This document shows positions 1 to 9,799 of a DNA stretch of 64,000 nucleotides, in pieces. The stretch comes from Vibrio sp. RE88. Lineage in GTDB: Bacteria; Pseudomonadota; Gammaproteobacteria; Enterobacterales; Vibrionaceae. The position numbers and the translations under genes were made by a program. The stretch is from positions 1 to 64,000 of the forward strand of contig NZ_VTYQ01000015.1 in NCBI RefSeq assembly GCF_013113835.1. The letters are read 5' to 3'. The notes beneath the pieces are model-generated. The model was not told the DNA's origin, made no database searches, and saw only the letters and a program-made list of their open reading frames with translations. Numbering within the stretch: position 1 is the stretch's first letter; each line of letters opens with the position of its first letter.

Positions 1-798
1 GAGGGCAATGATGATGACCGCCCAGACATTACCAGCATCTCTAGCCCAACTGTCGATGAAGGCGGTACGGCGGTCTTTGATGTGACGCTGAGCAACCCAA
101 GTGAATTGGTAACGCCAGTCACCATGACGCTAGCCAATGGCACGGCGGAAAGTGATGACTACACCACTAATCAAATTACCGTCAATTTTGCCGATGGCAC
201 CAGCACGGTGGTAGACGCGGTTAATGGTGAATTCAGTTTTGATGTGCCAGCGGGCAACAGTTCTTATACCGTGTCGGTTGAGACCACGGATGACAACACT
301 GCGCCTGTGTATGAAGGCGATGAAACCTTTACTTTAAGTGGAGCGAGCAGCAGTCAAACAGGTACGGTGAGCGGTGAAGCGACCATTCAAGATGGTGGTG
401 AGGGTAATGACGATGACCGCCCCGAAATTACCAGCATCTCCAGCCCGACCGTCGACGAAGGCGGTACTGCCGTCTTTGATGTCACGCTGAGTAGCCCAAG
501 TGAATTGGCCACTCCTGTCACCATGACGCTGGCCAATGGTACAGCGGAAAGTGACGACTACACCAGCAATCAAATTACGGTCAACTTTGCCGATGGCACC
601 AGCACGGTGGTTAACGCGGTCAATGGTGAATTCAGTTTTGATGTCCCAGCGGGCAACGGTTCTTACACTGTGTCGGTTGAGACGACTGATGACAACAATG
701 CACCTGCATATGAAGGCGATGAAACCTTCACTTTAAGTGGTGCGAGCAGCAGTCAAACAGGTACGGTGAGCGGTGAAGCTACCATTCAAGATGGCGGT
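1..798 (+). repeat. Two tandem 399-bp coding repeats in the adhesin
   Basis: Copy 1 is 1-399 and copy 2 is 400-798, each exactly 133 codons and each beginning with the same Glu-Gly-Asn-Asp-Asp-Asp-Arg-Pro start. By eye the proteins differ at 8 of 133 positions, while many codons differ synonymously. The array probably continues to the left of the window. It forms the extender part of the adhesin. Confidence 0.9.
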
Positions 799-3700
799 GA
801 AGGTGGTGACGATGACCGCCCTCAAGTTTCTATCTCAGGAGGTGGGGACGTTAATGAAGGTAATGCCGCTAACTTCACGGTTCATTTGTCAAACACTGCG
901 ACATCGACGGTTTCTTTCGTTCTCACGTTAAATGCGGGAGATACTTCACCAGAAGATCTGGCTTCGTACCAATATCAAGCTGCGGATGGTGCTTGGTTGG
1001 ATGTACCAGCGTCGGGAGAAATTTCTGTTCCTGCAGGTTCGAGCTCTGTAAACGTTAAAGTTGTCACTCAACAAGATGATACTTATGAAGGGGATGAGAG
1101 CTTTAGCCTGTCCGTCAGTGCGGGAAGCGGAACGGTTAGCGCGTCAACAGACACCACTGCGAGCGCTACGATTTTAGATTTCGAAGATAATCCACCTGAA
1201 GCAGAAGATTTTGATGCAACACTCGACGCAAATGGAAATGCAACCATCTTGTTTAATAGTGAGGATGCTGAACAAGATCATATTTCTGATAACGAAGATG
1301 ACGCAACAAATACACCTGTTGGCGTTGTTATCACAGAGCTTCCTGAGTCGGGTCAACTGTATTACGGCGATCAGTTGATCGACGCCGATGATCTTACGAC
1401 CTTTACTTCAGAAGGCGAAGTGCTGCAGCAAGGAACAATATTCAGTGATCCAAACCTGATTCGTTATGAAAATGATGCTGAATCGACAGGCTTCGTTCTG
1501 GGAGTAAAAGAAGCGCCCGATGGGATGGATGGCGGCGCTAGCCAGTCTAATTTCTTAAATTGGGGTGAACCTGTTCAAGACAATGCTGGCCAGAGGGTTC
1601 TGACTTTTGACAACGGCGATGCAATCACAATTACTTCCTCAGGTCAGGCATTAACACAATACTTTGGTCAGCCAAGTGCAGGGCATATTGGATATGGACT
1701 TGCAGTAGGAAATGATGGCGGTCTTCAGCAAGGTGAGACAATTACGATTGATTTTACCCAGCGCCCGTCAACGTCTGTAGAAGTAGGGTTAGATGGACTT
1801 GGTGGCTGGTTTGAGGATGGCCACGAGTTTGAAACAACAGCGATAGTGCAAGCAAAACTTGATGATGGCTCAATCATCGAAGTACCAGTCTCAAAAGAGA
1901 CCTCAGGCAATACAGATTTGTTCCATGTTGTGACTATCGATGCTCCAGAAGGTCGACAAATTGAAGAGCTGATAGTTACCACCGAAGGCCCGGGTAACTG
2001 GGAGCTGCGTTATCTAGAAACATCATCAAATGACACCTTCGATTACCGAGCAGTAGATAGTGATGGAAATTACAGCGACGAACACACGGTTACTCTAGTC
2101 GAAGGAAACCAAGCGCCGATTGCCACAGATGACCCTGTTGGGTTTGAGGTCGCACTTGGTACCTTTAACTCTAATTCTTGGACACATGATGGCGTGAATA
2201 TTAGCGGTAGCTATCAAGGTCAAGACCAGTCTATTACTCAAAGTGGTGTCAAACGTGGAGTAGCGGGTGACGAGAATGGAGGGCCGGGTGCTCAAATTCA
2301 ATACAACCGAGAAGATGGTGAATCTGAGCAGTTCAGAGTAGACCTAGATAAGCCTGCGACAGAGTTTAGCTTTGAAGTATCAAATCTATTCAAAAATGAA
2401 GGTGGAAGTGGCAACCATGAGCAAGGTAAATGGGTGGCCTATCTCGGTGATAACCCAGTCGCGAGTGGCACTTTCGTCGCCAATGATGGCAGCAACCACG
2501 GTTCTTATCATTTTGACGAGCAAGACCTCGGCGGCGTAGCATTTGATAGCGTTGTTTTTGAAGCGACAGATTTTAGCAACATTCCTGCCCGTGGCAGTGA
2601 CTCTTCAGACTATTTCCTAACAGGCTTTAAAGCGTCTGGTGACGGAGCATACGCAGCCAATCAAGGAGAAGTTCTTGAAATTCCTTTGACTGAACTATTG
2701 GGTAACGATTTTGACCCGAATGGCGACAATATTCGAATTACCCATGTCTCTGAAGTCAATAACGCCAGCGCTAGGATTGAGAATGGCATAGTTTATATAG
2801 ATCTAGACGATGCATTCGTTGGTAGTACTACGTTTGACTACGTTATTACTGATGATAAAGGGGGCTTTGCCGAGGCGACGGTTTCAATTGTAGTGAATCC
2901 ATTGCCTCAAGAAGTCGCCGTAGAATCTATCTCAATGCTTGAGAATTCAGTGGATGAAGGAGATAGCCTTGTCTACAAAGTGACACTGGAAGAAGGTGTA
3001 CTGCAAGAAACACAATACAGTGTCACTTTTGGTAAGACAGATAGCGATAGCGCAGGCAATTCGGATGTGGACTTGTCTCAAGTGATATTCACCAACGGGG
3101 TGACTTATGACTCCACGACACAGCAAGTGGTTGTTCCTGTCGGTGTTAGCACTTTCTCCGTTCTCATCCCGACCGTAATAGATGGTGTTTATGAAAGCTC
3201 TGAAGATTACACACTGATTTTAGGTGAACAGCAGGCCACGGGCACAATTGAGAATGTAGATATACCATTGGTGTCTGTTTCTGAAAATGTGAGTGTCAGT
3301 GAAGGTTCAGCTGCAGAATTCACCGTTTCATTGAGCAAAAACACGGCTGAAGCGGTGACTATCAACCTAGCTTTGGCTCACTTAGAGACAGACGCGCCTG
3401 ATATTTCAAGCATGGTAGTAGAATATTACGATGGCAACAGCTGGCAAACGCTGGCGATTGCTCCAAATGGTGATGTCGTATTGCCAGCAGGAGTGATTCA
3501 GGCTCGTGTTACCGTTCAGACAACCGATGACGACTCTCAGCCTGTTTACGAGGGAGCTGAGCGCTTCGAGCTAGCCGTTAGTGGTGTTGCCGGTGCTCAG
3601 GGTTCTGACTCTAGCGTGGCGACCATTGTCGATGATGGAAGCGTTGATCCTGACGGTGAAGGCCCTGAAATCGCCGATGATGACCGCCCGGTTGTTACCT

Positions 3701-6700
3701 CAGTCAGTGACCAAAATGTTGAAGAAGGCGGTGTTGTCAGCTTCGATGTCGCGTTGTCCGCAGAGAGCACTTCGGATACCCGAGTGGTTTTAGAGCTCAA
3801 TGAAATTAATGCCACCTCACCAGAAGACTTTAATGCTAGTGTCGTGACGGTGAAATATGGCGACCCTGAGCAATCAGAGCAAGTCACCCTACAAAATGGT
3901 GTGTTTGAGTTTGATTTACCAGCCGATGAAAGTGATTTTACGGTTTCTGTACAAACGAACGATGATCAGGTATCCGACAACAACGAGACATTCACGTTAG
4001 AAGCTAAGACAGAGTATCAATCGAATCAGGTTAGCGGTACAGCTACGATCCAAGATAATGAAAAACCAACTGTCGATTTAGATGGCAGTGAATATCAGAT
4101 TGAATTTGTCAGCGAAAGTGCGGGTTATCACAATGTATTCGGCTACTACGTTTATGATGAAGCGTCAGATACACAGCAGCTTCAAATCTTGATGTCGGAC
4201 TCGTACGACTCCCGTCAAAATGGGTTTGATCCTGTCCTTGCGAATCTAGATAGCATGGACAACGTAGAGTACTTCCTCATTCCAAATGGTGCCAATGCAA
4301 TTGAAAATGCACCATCAGGCGCAACGTTTGAAGTGGACTCCAATGGTAAGTTATTAATCAATGGAGCAACGCAATCTAACATCAATGTTTTCCTTAGCCA
4401 TGACGAAAACTCTCACATGAGAGTATCTGAAAATAGCGATGGCGATACGGTTTTAAGCTTTGACGACCAGAAAAATCACGTCAATGATGACAATGACTAC
4501 AACGACTTAATCATCAAAATTTCGAAACAAGACACCAACGTTGATTTTGCTACTTCTTTCACTGAAGGTGATGATCCAATCTCGATTGCAGATGCAACTG
4601 TCGACATTTTTGACGACAAAGACGCTATTCAATCTATGCAAGTGACGTTGACGAACAAGTATGCAGGCGATCAACTTACTTGGCCTTCTACGCCCGGGTT
4701 CACCGTCAGCCAGACTGTGACACCTACCAGCGTTACGTTGTTGATTACAGCCGATACGGTTGGTGGTGTATCTTCTTCAGAGTTTGAAACTTTCCTCAAA
4801 GGGATTCGATTCGAAAATACCAGTGAAAACCCTGATGAAACGGATCGTGAGATCGACATCCATGTGACGGATGCTTCGGGTCAACAATCAGAAACGGCAA
4901 CGACAACGGTAAGCGTTGTTGAAGTGGCTGACCTGACCGTACAACAGGATGCTAGCGGTGATGAAGATAGCCAAATTGCACTGAACATCTCTATACCTGC
5001 GAACAGCTCCGTGACTGAAGTTGTATTGACCGATTTACCAGACGGTTCGATTCTTAAGTCTGGCGAAAATATCATTGCGATCAGCAATGGAGAAGCAACG
5101 CTGACTCCACAACAGCTAGCGCAGTTGACCATAACTTCGCCAAACAACAGTGACGAGAACTTTACGGTTAATGTTGAAGGTTATACTTCTTCGAACGAGC
5201 TTATAGAGCAACATAGTATCGATGTTCAGGTTGATGCTGTTACTGACGTGCCTTTGATTACTATTGCAGAGCCAGAAGTCGTTTCGTTCCATGATTTCGA
5301 TTCTATCGACATGGGTAACCGCTCATGGCGCGGTAATGTGAGTGCGAGTGAGCTTACGCAATCTGATGGTGCTGAAGGTATCTGGGGAACGGATAACCGT
5401 AATAGTTACAATGAAGTTGGTAAAGAAACCGTCTATCGAGGTGGAGTCTCAGACCGAGAAAACCAGATATATGAACTGGAAGGTCGCCATGGCGATGACC
5501 AACTATTCACTCAGTTTACAGCGCAAGCAGACCAGTTCTACACCCTTTCATTTGATGTCGTCGCGCGCAGGCTAAATGATTCTCCATTGACGGTATTCCT
5601 TGAAGATGAAAATGGTGATCGTAAAGTTCTGTTTGAGTACACCGATCAGCAAAGCCTCAATTGGCAAACCGAAAGTATTAATTTCCAAGCACCATCGGAT
5701 GGCGAGTACAAAGTTGTATTTGAATCAGAAACATCATCAAACAGCTACGGTGCGCTGCTCGATGACATAACGTTAGAGAAAGCAGACAACATTGGTTACG
5801 AAGACAGCTTCATCCCGCTTAGCGATATTGTTGTTGGCTTAAGTGATACTGACGGCTCAGAAACCTTGTCTTTGGTACTTAATGGATTACCAGAAGGGTC
5901 TGTTATTCGAGATGGCAATGGTCACTCGATCACTGTTGTAGCAACGCCAGATGGGAAGAATAGCGTAGATTTGTCTGCATGGAGCAATGACCTGACGGGA
6001 CTTGAAGTGAATGTTCCTGAGGAGGGCAGCTACCCGCTCGAATTTGTTGTAACCGCACAAGATAATGCACCTGCGACAGCTGAGTCAGTCAGCAAGGTAA
6101 TTAATCTAACGGTATTGCCAGTGCTTGATGCTGAGAGTAAGGAAGTGACACTTGATGAAGACGAAAACTACATCTTAGGCGTCTCTGACTTCGGCATTAC
6201 TGACTTAGATGCACAAATATCAATCTCTGAATTACCGAGTTCAGGTGTTTTAGAGGTGCAAACTTCGCCGGGAGTCTGGGCACCAGTTTCAGAAGGTGAT
6301 TTGATCTCCGTGAGTAATGTGTCTCAGGGCAATCTCCGATTTACGCCTGAGGATAATGAGTCAGGATACAACCAGCATACTGGCACCGGAGAAGGTAACC
6401 TGAATCAGGATTATGCTCACATTGACTTTGTGGTTGAAAAAGGTGATGCCAAGTCTGACGAAATGACGCTCACTCTTGATGTTGCGCCCGTGGCAGATAC
6501 TCCAGTTCTTAACATCACCACTCCAGATACTGTGCTTCCAGAACAACACTTTAATGTGGCGACCTGGACGGGAGTGGTTGTAGGAAATGACAATGGTCAG
6601 GGTGTGAATGGCAGCACGTTGATTTCAGCTATTGATGCTCTCGATCCTCAGCTTGCCTCTTCAAGTACAACAACTAATGCGCAAGATACTGGAAGATGGG

Positions 6701-9700
6701 CAACGGCAGCAGACAATGCCGTGCTCGTGACTGGTTTGGTGTACCTTGAGGCTGGAACGAGTTATGACTTTGTAGGGCGTGGTGATGACAGCCTAGCGAT
6801 CACTATTGGTGGCGTCATGTCCGATCAAGCCTACTGGGGGAACTCAAGTGGGCAAATTCAGGGCAGTGCCTTTACGCCTCAGGTGTCGGGTTATTACCCA
6901 CTTGCGATTTACCACCATAACCAAAGTGGTCCAGGCAACTTTAATGTCGATGTTTCTATAAATGGCGCAGCAGCAGTTGATCTTACCAGCTCTGCTCTAT
7001 CCGTAGTGACCGACGAAACACAGCTGGATCAATCTGATGTCAGGGCTTCAGAGCTTAAGTCGGTAAATGGTGTAGAAGTATATGAAGTCTACGGTTACAA
7101 CGAAGGGCTTCAAGATACTGAAATCCCACTTTCTCAGATTACGAGTGCTCTTAACGATAACGATGGCTCTGAAACGCTGCAGGTCACATTGAGTGGTTTA
7201 CCACAAGGTGCGACATTGAGTGATGGTGGTTCTAATAATGTGGTTGTAGGCGCTTCCGGTGAGGTGGATGTAACGACTTGGGATCTATCTTCGTTATCCG
7301 TTTTACCACCAGCAGGCTCTCACGACGATTTTACAATTACAGTTGTGGCCACAGCTTCAGAGGTGAACTCAACCAGCGAGGCGGATTCTCAAGCAACGAT
7401 AGATGTTGTCGTTCATGAAAACAAACCTACAGTGACGCAATCAGATGCTAATGTCGTCGATGAAGACCACAGTGCGATTGGTAATGTGCTGACGGATATA
7501 GACGGTAGAGACAGCGACGAAGATAACATCCTTTCTGTTGAACACTTCTCTATCAACAATGTCTCTTACCCAGCAGGTGGTAGCGTGACTTTGTCTGAAG
7601 GCACGTTTGTCATGCAGGCCAATGGTGCTTATGAATTTACGCCAAACGCAAACTGGTCTGGTCAGCTTCCCGTTATCACTTACACGACGAATACGGGTGC
7701 CTCAGATACGCTATCCATTCAGGTCGTGCCAGTAGCCGATGCACCTCAGGTCTCTATGACTATAGGTGAAATGGAAGTGGTGAACGTGGCGACGGAGCAA
7801 ACAGATGACGGCCGCTATGAGACATCTCAAGATAAAACAATCCCAGTCAGTGTTTCTGTTGAACTCACTGATATTGATAGTAGTGAGTCTTTAGGATCGC
7901 AAATTGTGGTCACAGGTATTCCTGCCGGAGTCGAAGTGTATGTGAACGATAGCTTAATCGTCTCACAACCTAATGGCTCTTATCTAATAACACTAGATGG
8001 TGATGGCGACGCGTCTTTCGATATCAAAGTACCTCACGATTATAGTGGAAGCTTAGAGTTCCCGATTCAGGTTCAAGGATCTTCGGTCGAAAGCGCCAAC
8101 CAAGATACAGCGCATAGTACAGCGGAAGAGACACTTTCTTTCCGCAGCTATGTGCTTGAATCAGGCTCCCATGGTGATGATACTATTATTGGTAACGGAG
8201 ACCATGAGCTCATTGTGGGTGATGTACAGGGTATCCAGATTATTGCGGGGCAGGACTATAACATCGCATTTGTTCTTGATACTTCAGGTAGTATGGGTGG
8301 AAGAGTTGGTACGGCGAAAACAGAAATTATCGAGGTTTTCGATCAGTTACTCAGCACTGCTAACTCAGGCGCTAATGCCGGGACAGTCAATATCCTCTTG
8401 ACTGAATTCGCTACTAACTCAGGTGTCACGATATCGGTGGATTTAAGCTCTCCAACCGCACGCGCTGATTTTGTTTCTCAGCTAAGTAGCATCGAGGACA
8501 GTGGTAGTGGTCTTACAAACTACGAAACCAGCTTCGACGCCGCTGTTGAATGGTTTGATAGCAATACTAACGACCAAGCCGAAAACATTACTTACTTTAT
8601 TACCGACGGTTATCCTAACGCCAGCAACCACCTTAATGTTACGTCCGCCGATTTTGACCAGCTTGTGCTGGACTATGATACGTCAACGAAGGATGTTGTG
8701 ACCTTAGACGATATTCTGCCTGACAATTATTCTGTGGGATCTGCAGTCTCTTATAAGGGTGAAGAGATTGTCTCCAGTTCGGGTGCTGTTAAATCTCCAC
8801 TGACAGGCGCAACGCTTGGTAACTTAAGCTACTCAGGTGGATTGAGATACACCGATGGTAGCAATGCATCGGTGCAGGCTCGTCATATGTATCAGGTGTT
8901 GGCATTAATCTCTGCCGTAGAAGCGGTAGGTATTGGCAGTGGAATCAATGAAGCTACTTTATCGCAATATGATTCTGATGGCGTCGTTGTCCCTAACATC
9001 AACGTAGATAAGCTGGCTGAAACAATCCTTGGTCAGGAAGTGACCTTAGAACAAGGTGAAGACAACATAGAAGGTGGACAGGGCGACGATATTCTATTTG
9101 GCGACCTCATTGATTTCGATAACATTGACGGCCAAGGTGTTGCCGCATTGCAGAAATACGTCGCGTCAGAGACCGGCAGCCCGTTAGCAGATGTGTCCGC
9201 AGAAGATGTTCACAGCTATGTTCTCCAGAATTACAGTGACTTTGATGTTTCCCGTGATGGTGATCAGGACGACACTCTTACTGGCGGAGCAGGAGATGAC
9301 ATCCTGTTCGGTCAAGGGGGTGATGATACTTTGGATGGCGGTGCAGGCAATGACATTCTGCTAGGTGGAGCGGGTGATGATACGCTCATCGGTGGCTTAG
9401 GTAGTGACATTCTATCTGGCGGCGATGGTGAGGATGAATTCGTCTGGCATGATGGCGACCTAGATGGTGGTACTGACGTAATCACGGACTTCCATGTATC
9501 GGAAGATAAGATCGATATTTCTGATCTGCTAGGACAAGATGAAACCATGGAAGAGTTACTTTCTGATGTCTCTGCCAATGTTGTCGACAGTAACGGCATT
9601 GAACTCACCATTCAGAGAGACAACGGACAAACCACTCAGTCGATTAAGCTGGATAACGTCGTCGATCAACTCAATGGTATTGATACTAGCCATGGCAGTA

Positions 9701-9756
9701 TCACGGGTAACGATTTGACCAGCTTACTTAACGAAATTATCAAATCACACGATTAA
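1..9756 (+). CDS. Giant type I-secreted RTX adhesin (3' part; start lies left of the window)
   Basis: The frame is open from base 1, so the GTG at 82 is not a real start and at least 3,251 residues are present. In order I see two near-identical 133-residue Calx-beta-like repeats (1-798), a third related domain (799-about 1190), mixed beta domains with cadherin-like segments (to about 2900), two more Calx-beta-like domains (3270-4060), a DUF4114-like domain rich in Asp/Asn (about 4095-4540), a lectin-like beta domain (about 5270-5790), a PA14-like domain (about 6690-6960), and a VWA domain with MIDAS motif DTSGSMG at 8278. Glycine-rich RTX nonapeptides follow at 9283-9441, then a C-terminal type I secretion signal region. 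Proteins of this architecture are calcium-stiffened surface adhesins exported by TolC-type systems and often held by a retention module; those genes are not in the window. Adhesin function is inferred from architecture, and the ligand is unknown. Confidence 0.9.
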   Translation, partial: EGNDDDRPDITSISSPTVDEGGTAVFDVTLSNPSELVTPVTMTLANGTAESDDYTTNQITVNFADGTSTVVDAVNGEFSFDVPAGNSSYTVSVETTDDNTAPVYEGDETFTLSGASSSQTGTVSGEATIQDGGEGNDDDRPEITSISSPTVDEGGTAVFDVTLSSPSELATPVTMTLANGTAESDDYTSNQITVNFADGTSTVVNAVNGEFSFDVPAGNGSYTVSVETTDDNNAPAYEGDETFTLSGASSSQTGTVSGEATIQDGGEGGDDDRPQVSISGGGDVNEGNAANFTVHLSNTATSTVSFVLTLNAGDTSPEDLASYQYQAADGAWLDVPASGEISVPAGSSSVNVKVVTQQDDTYEGDESFSLSVSAGSGTVSASTDTTASATILDFEDNPPEAEDFDATLDANGNATILFNSEDAEQDHISDNEDDATNTPVGVVITELPESGQLYYGDQLIDADDLTTFTSEGEVLQQGTIFSDPNLIRYENDAESTGFVLGVKEAPDGMDGGASQSNFLNWGEPVQDNAGQRVLTFDNGDAITITSSGQALTQYFGQPSAGHIGYGLAVGNDGGLQQGETITIDFTQRPSTSVEVGLDGLGGWFEDGHEFETTAIVQAKLDDGSIIEVPVSKETSGNTDLFHVVTIDAPEGRQIEELIVTTEGPGNWELRYLETSSNDTFDYRAVDSDGNYSDEHTVTLVEGNQAPIATDDPVGFEVALGTFNSNSWTHDGVNISGSYQGQDQSITQSGVKRGVAGDENGGPGAQIQYNREDGESEQFRVDLDKPATEFSFEVSNLFKNEGGSGNHEQGKWVAYLGDNPVASGTFVANDGSNHGSYHFDEQDLGGVAFDSVVFEATDFSNIPARGSDSSDYFLTGFKASGDGAYAANQGEVLEIPLTELLGNDFDPNGDNIRITHVSEVNNASARIENGIVYIDLDDAFVGSTTFDYVITDDKGGFAEATVSIVVNPLPQEVAVESISMLENSVDEGDSLVYKVTLEEGVLQETQYSVTFGKTDSDSAGNSDVDLSQVIFTNGVTYDSTTQQVVVPVGVSTFSVLIPTVIDGVYESSEDYTLILGEQQATGTIENVDIPLVSVSENVSVSEGSAAEFTVSLSKNTAEAVTINLALAHLETDAPDISSMVVEYYDGNSWQTLAIAPNGDVVLPAGVIQARVTVQTTDDDSQPVYEGAERFELAVSGVAGAQGSDSSVATIVDDGSVDPDGEGPEIADDDRPVVTSVSDQNVEEGGVVSFDVALSAESTSDTRVVLELNEINATSPEDFNASVVTVKYGDPEQSEQVTLQNGVFEFDLPADESDFTVSVQTNDDQVSDNNETFTLEAKTEYQSNQVSGTATIQDNEKPTVDLDGSEYQIEFVSESAGYHNVFGYYVYDEASDTQQLQILMSDSYDSRQNGFDPVLANLDSMDNVEYFLIPNGANAIENAPSGATFEVDSNGKLLINGATQSNINVFLSHDENSHMRVSENSDGDTVLSFDDQKNHVNDDNDYNDLIIKISKQDTNVDFATSFTEGDDPISIADATVDIFDDKDAIQSMQVTLTNKYAGDQLTWPSTPGFTVSQTVTPTSVTLLITADTVGGVSSSEFETFLKGIRFENTSENPDETDREIDIHVTDASGQQSETATTTVSVVEVADLTVQQDASGDEDSQIALNISIPANSSVTEVVLTDLPDGSILKSGENIIAISNGEATLTPQQLAQLTITSPNNSDENFTVNVEGYTSSNELIEQHSIDVQVDAVTDVPLITIAEPEVVSFHDFDSIDMGNRSWRGNVSASELTQSDGAEGIWGTDNRNSYNEVGKETVYRGGVSDRENQIYELEGRHGDDQLFTQFTAQADQFYTLSFDVVARRLNDSPLTVFLEDENGDRKVLFEYTDQQSLNWQTESINFQAPSDGEYKVVFESETSSNSYGALLDDITLEKADNIGYEDSFIPLSDIVVGLSDTDGSETLSLVLNGLPEGSVIRDGNGHSITVVATPDGKNSVDLSAWSNDLTGLEVNVPEEGSYPLEFVVTAQDNAPATAESVSKVINLTVLPVLDAESKEVTLDEDENYILGVSDFGITDLDAQISISELPSSGVLEVQTSPGVWAPVSEGDLISVSNVSQGNLRFTPEDNESGYNQHTGTGEGNLNQDYAHIDFVVEKGDAKSDEMTLTLDVAPVADTPVLNITTPDTVLPEQHFNVATWTGVVVGNDNGQGVNGSTLISAIDALDPQLASSSTTTNAQDTGRWATAADNAVLVTGLVYLEAGTSYDFVGRGDDSLAITIGGVMSDQAYWGNSSGQIQGSAFTPQVSGYYPLAIYHHNQSGPGNFNVDVSINGAAAVDLTSSALSVVTDETQLDQSDVRASELKSVNGVEVYEVYGYNEGLQDTEIPLSQITSALNDNDGSETLQVTLSGLPQGATLSDGGSNNVVVGASGEVDVTTWDLSSLSVLPPAGSHDDFTITVVATASEVNSTSEADSQATIDVVVHENKPTVTQSDANVVDEDHSAIGNVLTDIDGRDSDEDNILSVEHFSINNVSYPAGGSVTLSEGTFVMQANGAYEFTPNANWSGQLPVITYTTNTGASDTLSIQVVPVADAPQVSMTIGEMEVVNVATEQTDDGRYETSQDKTIPVSVSVELTDIDSSESLGSQIVVTGIPAGVEVYVNDSLIVSQPNGSYLITLDGDGDASFDIKVPHDYSGSLEFPIQVQGSSVESANQDTAHSTAEETLSFRSYVLESGSHGDDTIIGNGDHELIVGDVQGIQIIAGQDYNIAFVLDTSGSMGGRVGTAKTEIIEVFDQLLSTANSGANAGTVNILLTEFATNSGVTISVDLSSPTARADFVSQLSSIEDSGSGLTNYETSFDAAVEWFDSNTNDQAENITYFITDGYPNASNHLNVTSADFDQLVLDYDTSTKDVVTLDDILPDNYSVGSAVSYKGEEIVSSSGAVKSPLTGATLGNLSYSGGLRYTDGSNASVQARHMYQVLALISAVEAVGIGSGINEATLSQYDSDGVVVPNINVDKLAETILGQEVTLEQGEDNIEGGQGDDILFGDLIDFDNIDGQGVAALQKYVASETGSPLADVSAEDVHSYVLQNYSDFDVSRDGDQDDTLTGGAGDDILFGQGGDDTLDGGAGNDILLGGAGDDTLIGGLGSDILSGGDGEDEFVWHDGDLDGGTDVITDFHVSEDKIDISDLLGQDETMEELLSDVSANVVDSNGIELTIQRDNGQTTQSIKLDNVVDQLNGIDTSHGSITGNDLTSLLNEIIKSHD

Positions 9757-9782
9757 AAAAAGGGCCGTAAGGCCCTTTTCTG
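9757..9782. terminator. Bidirectional terminator between the adhesin gene and rlmI
   Basis: The stem AAGGGCC-GTAA-GGCCCTT (9760-9777) is flanked by an A-run on the left and a T-run on the right, directly after the adhesin stop codon and before the convergent rlmI end. Confidence 0.85.
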
Positions 9783-9799
9783 TTAACGAATTTGTCTGC

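Noticed and set aside
82..84. GTG at 82 as the start of the giant adhesin gene
   Set aside because: The frame is open and repeat-like from base 1, so the GTG is simply internal; the true start lies left of the window.
3597..3887. Opposite-strand open frames inside the adhesin gene
   Set aside because: They follow the codon bias of the adhesin, have no ribosome site and resemble no protein; they are shadows of the coding strand. The same applies to antisense frames in other long genes.
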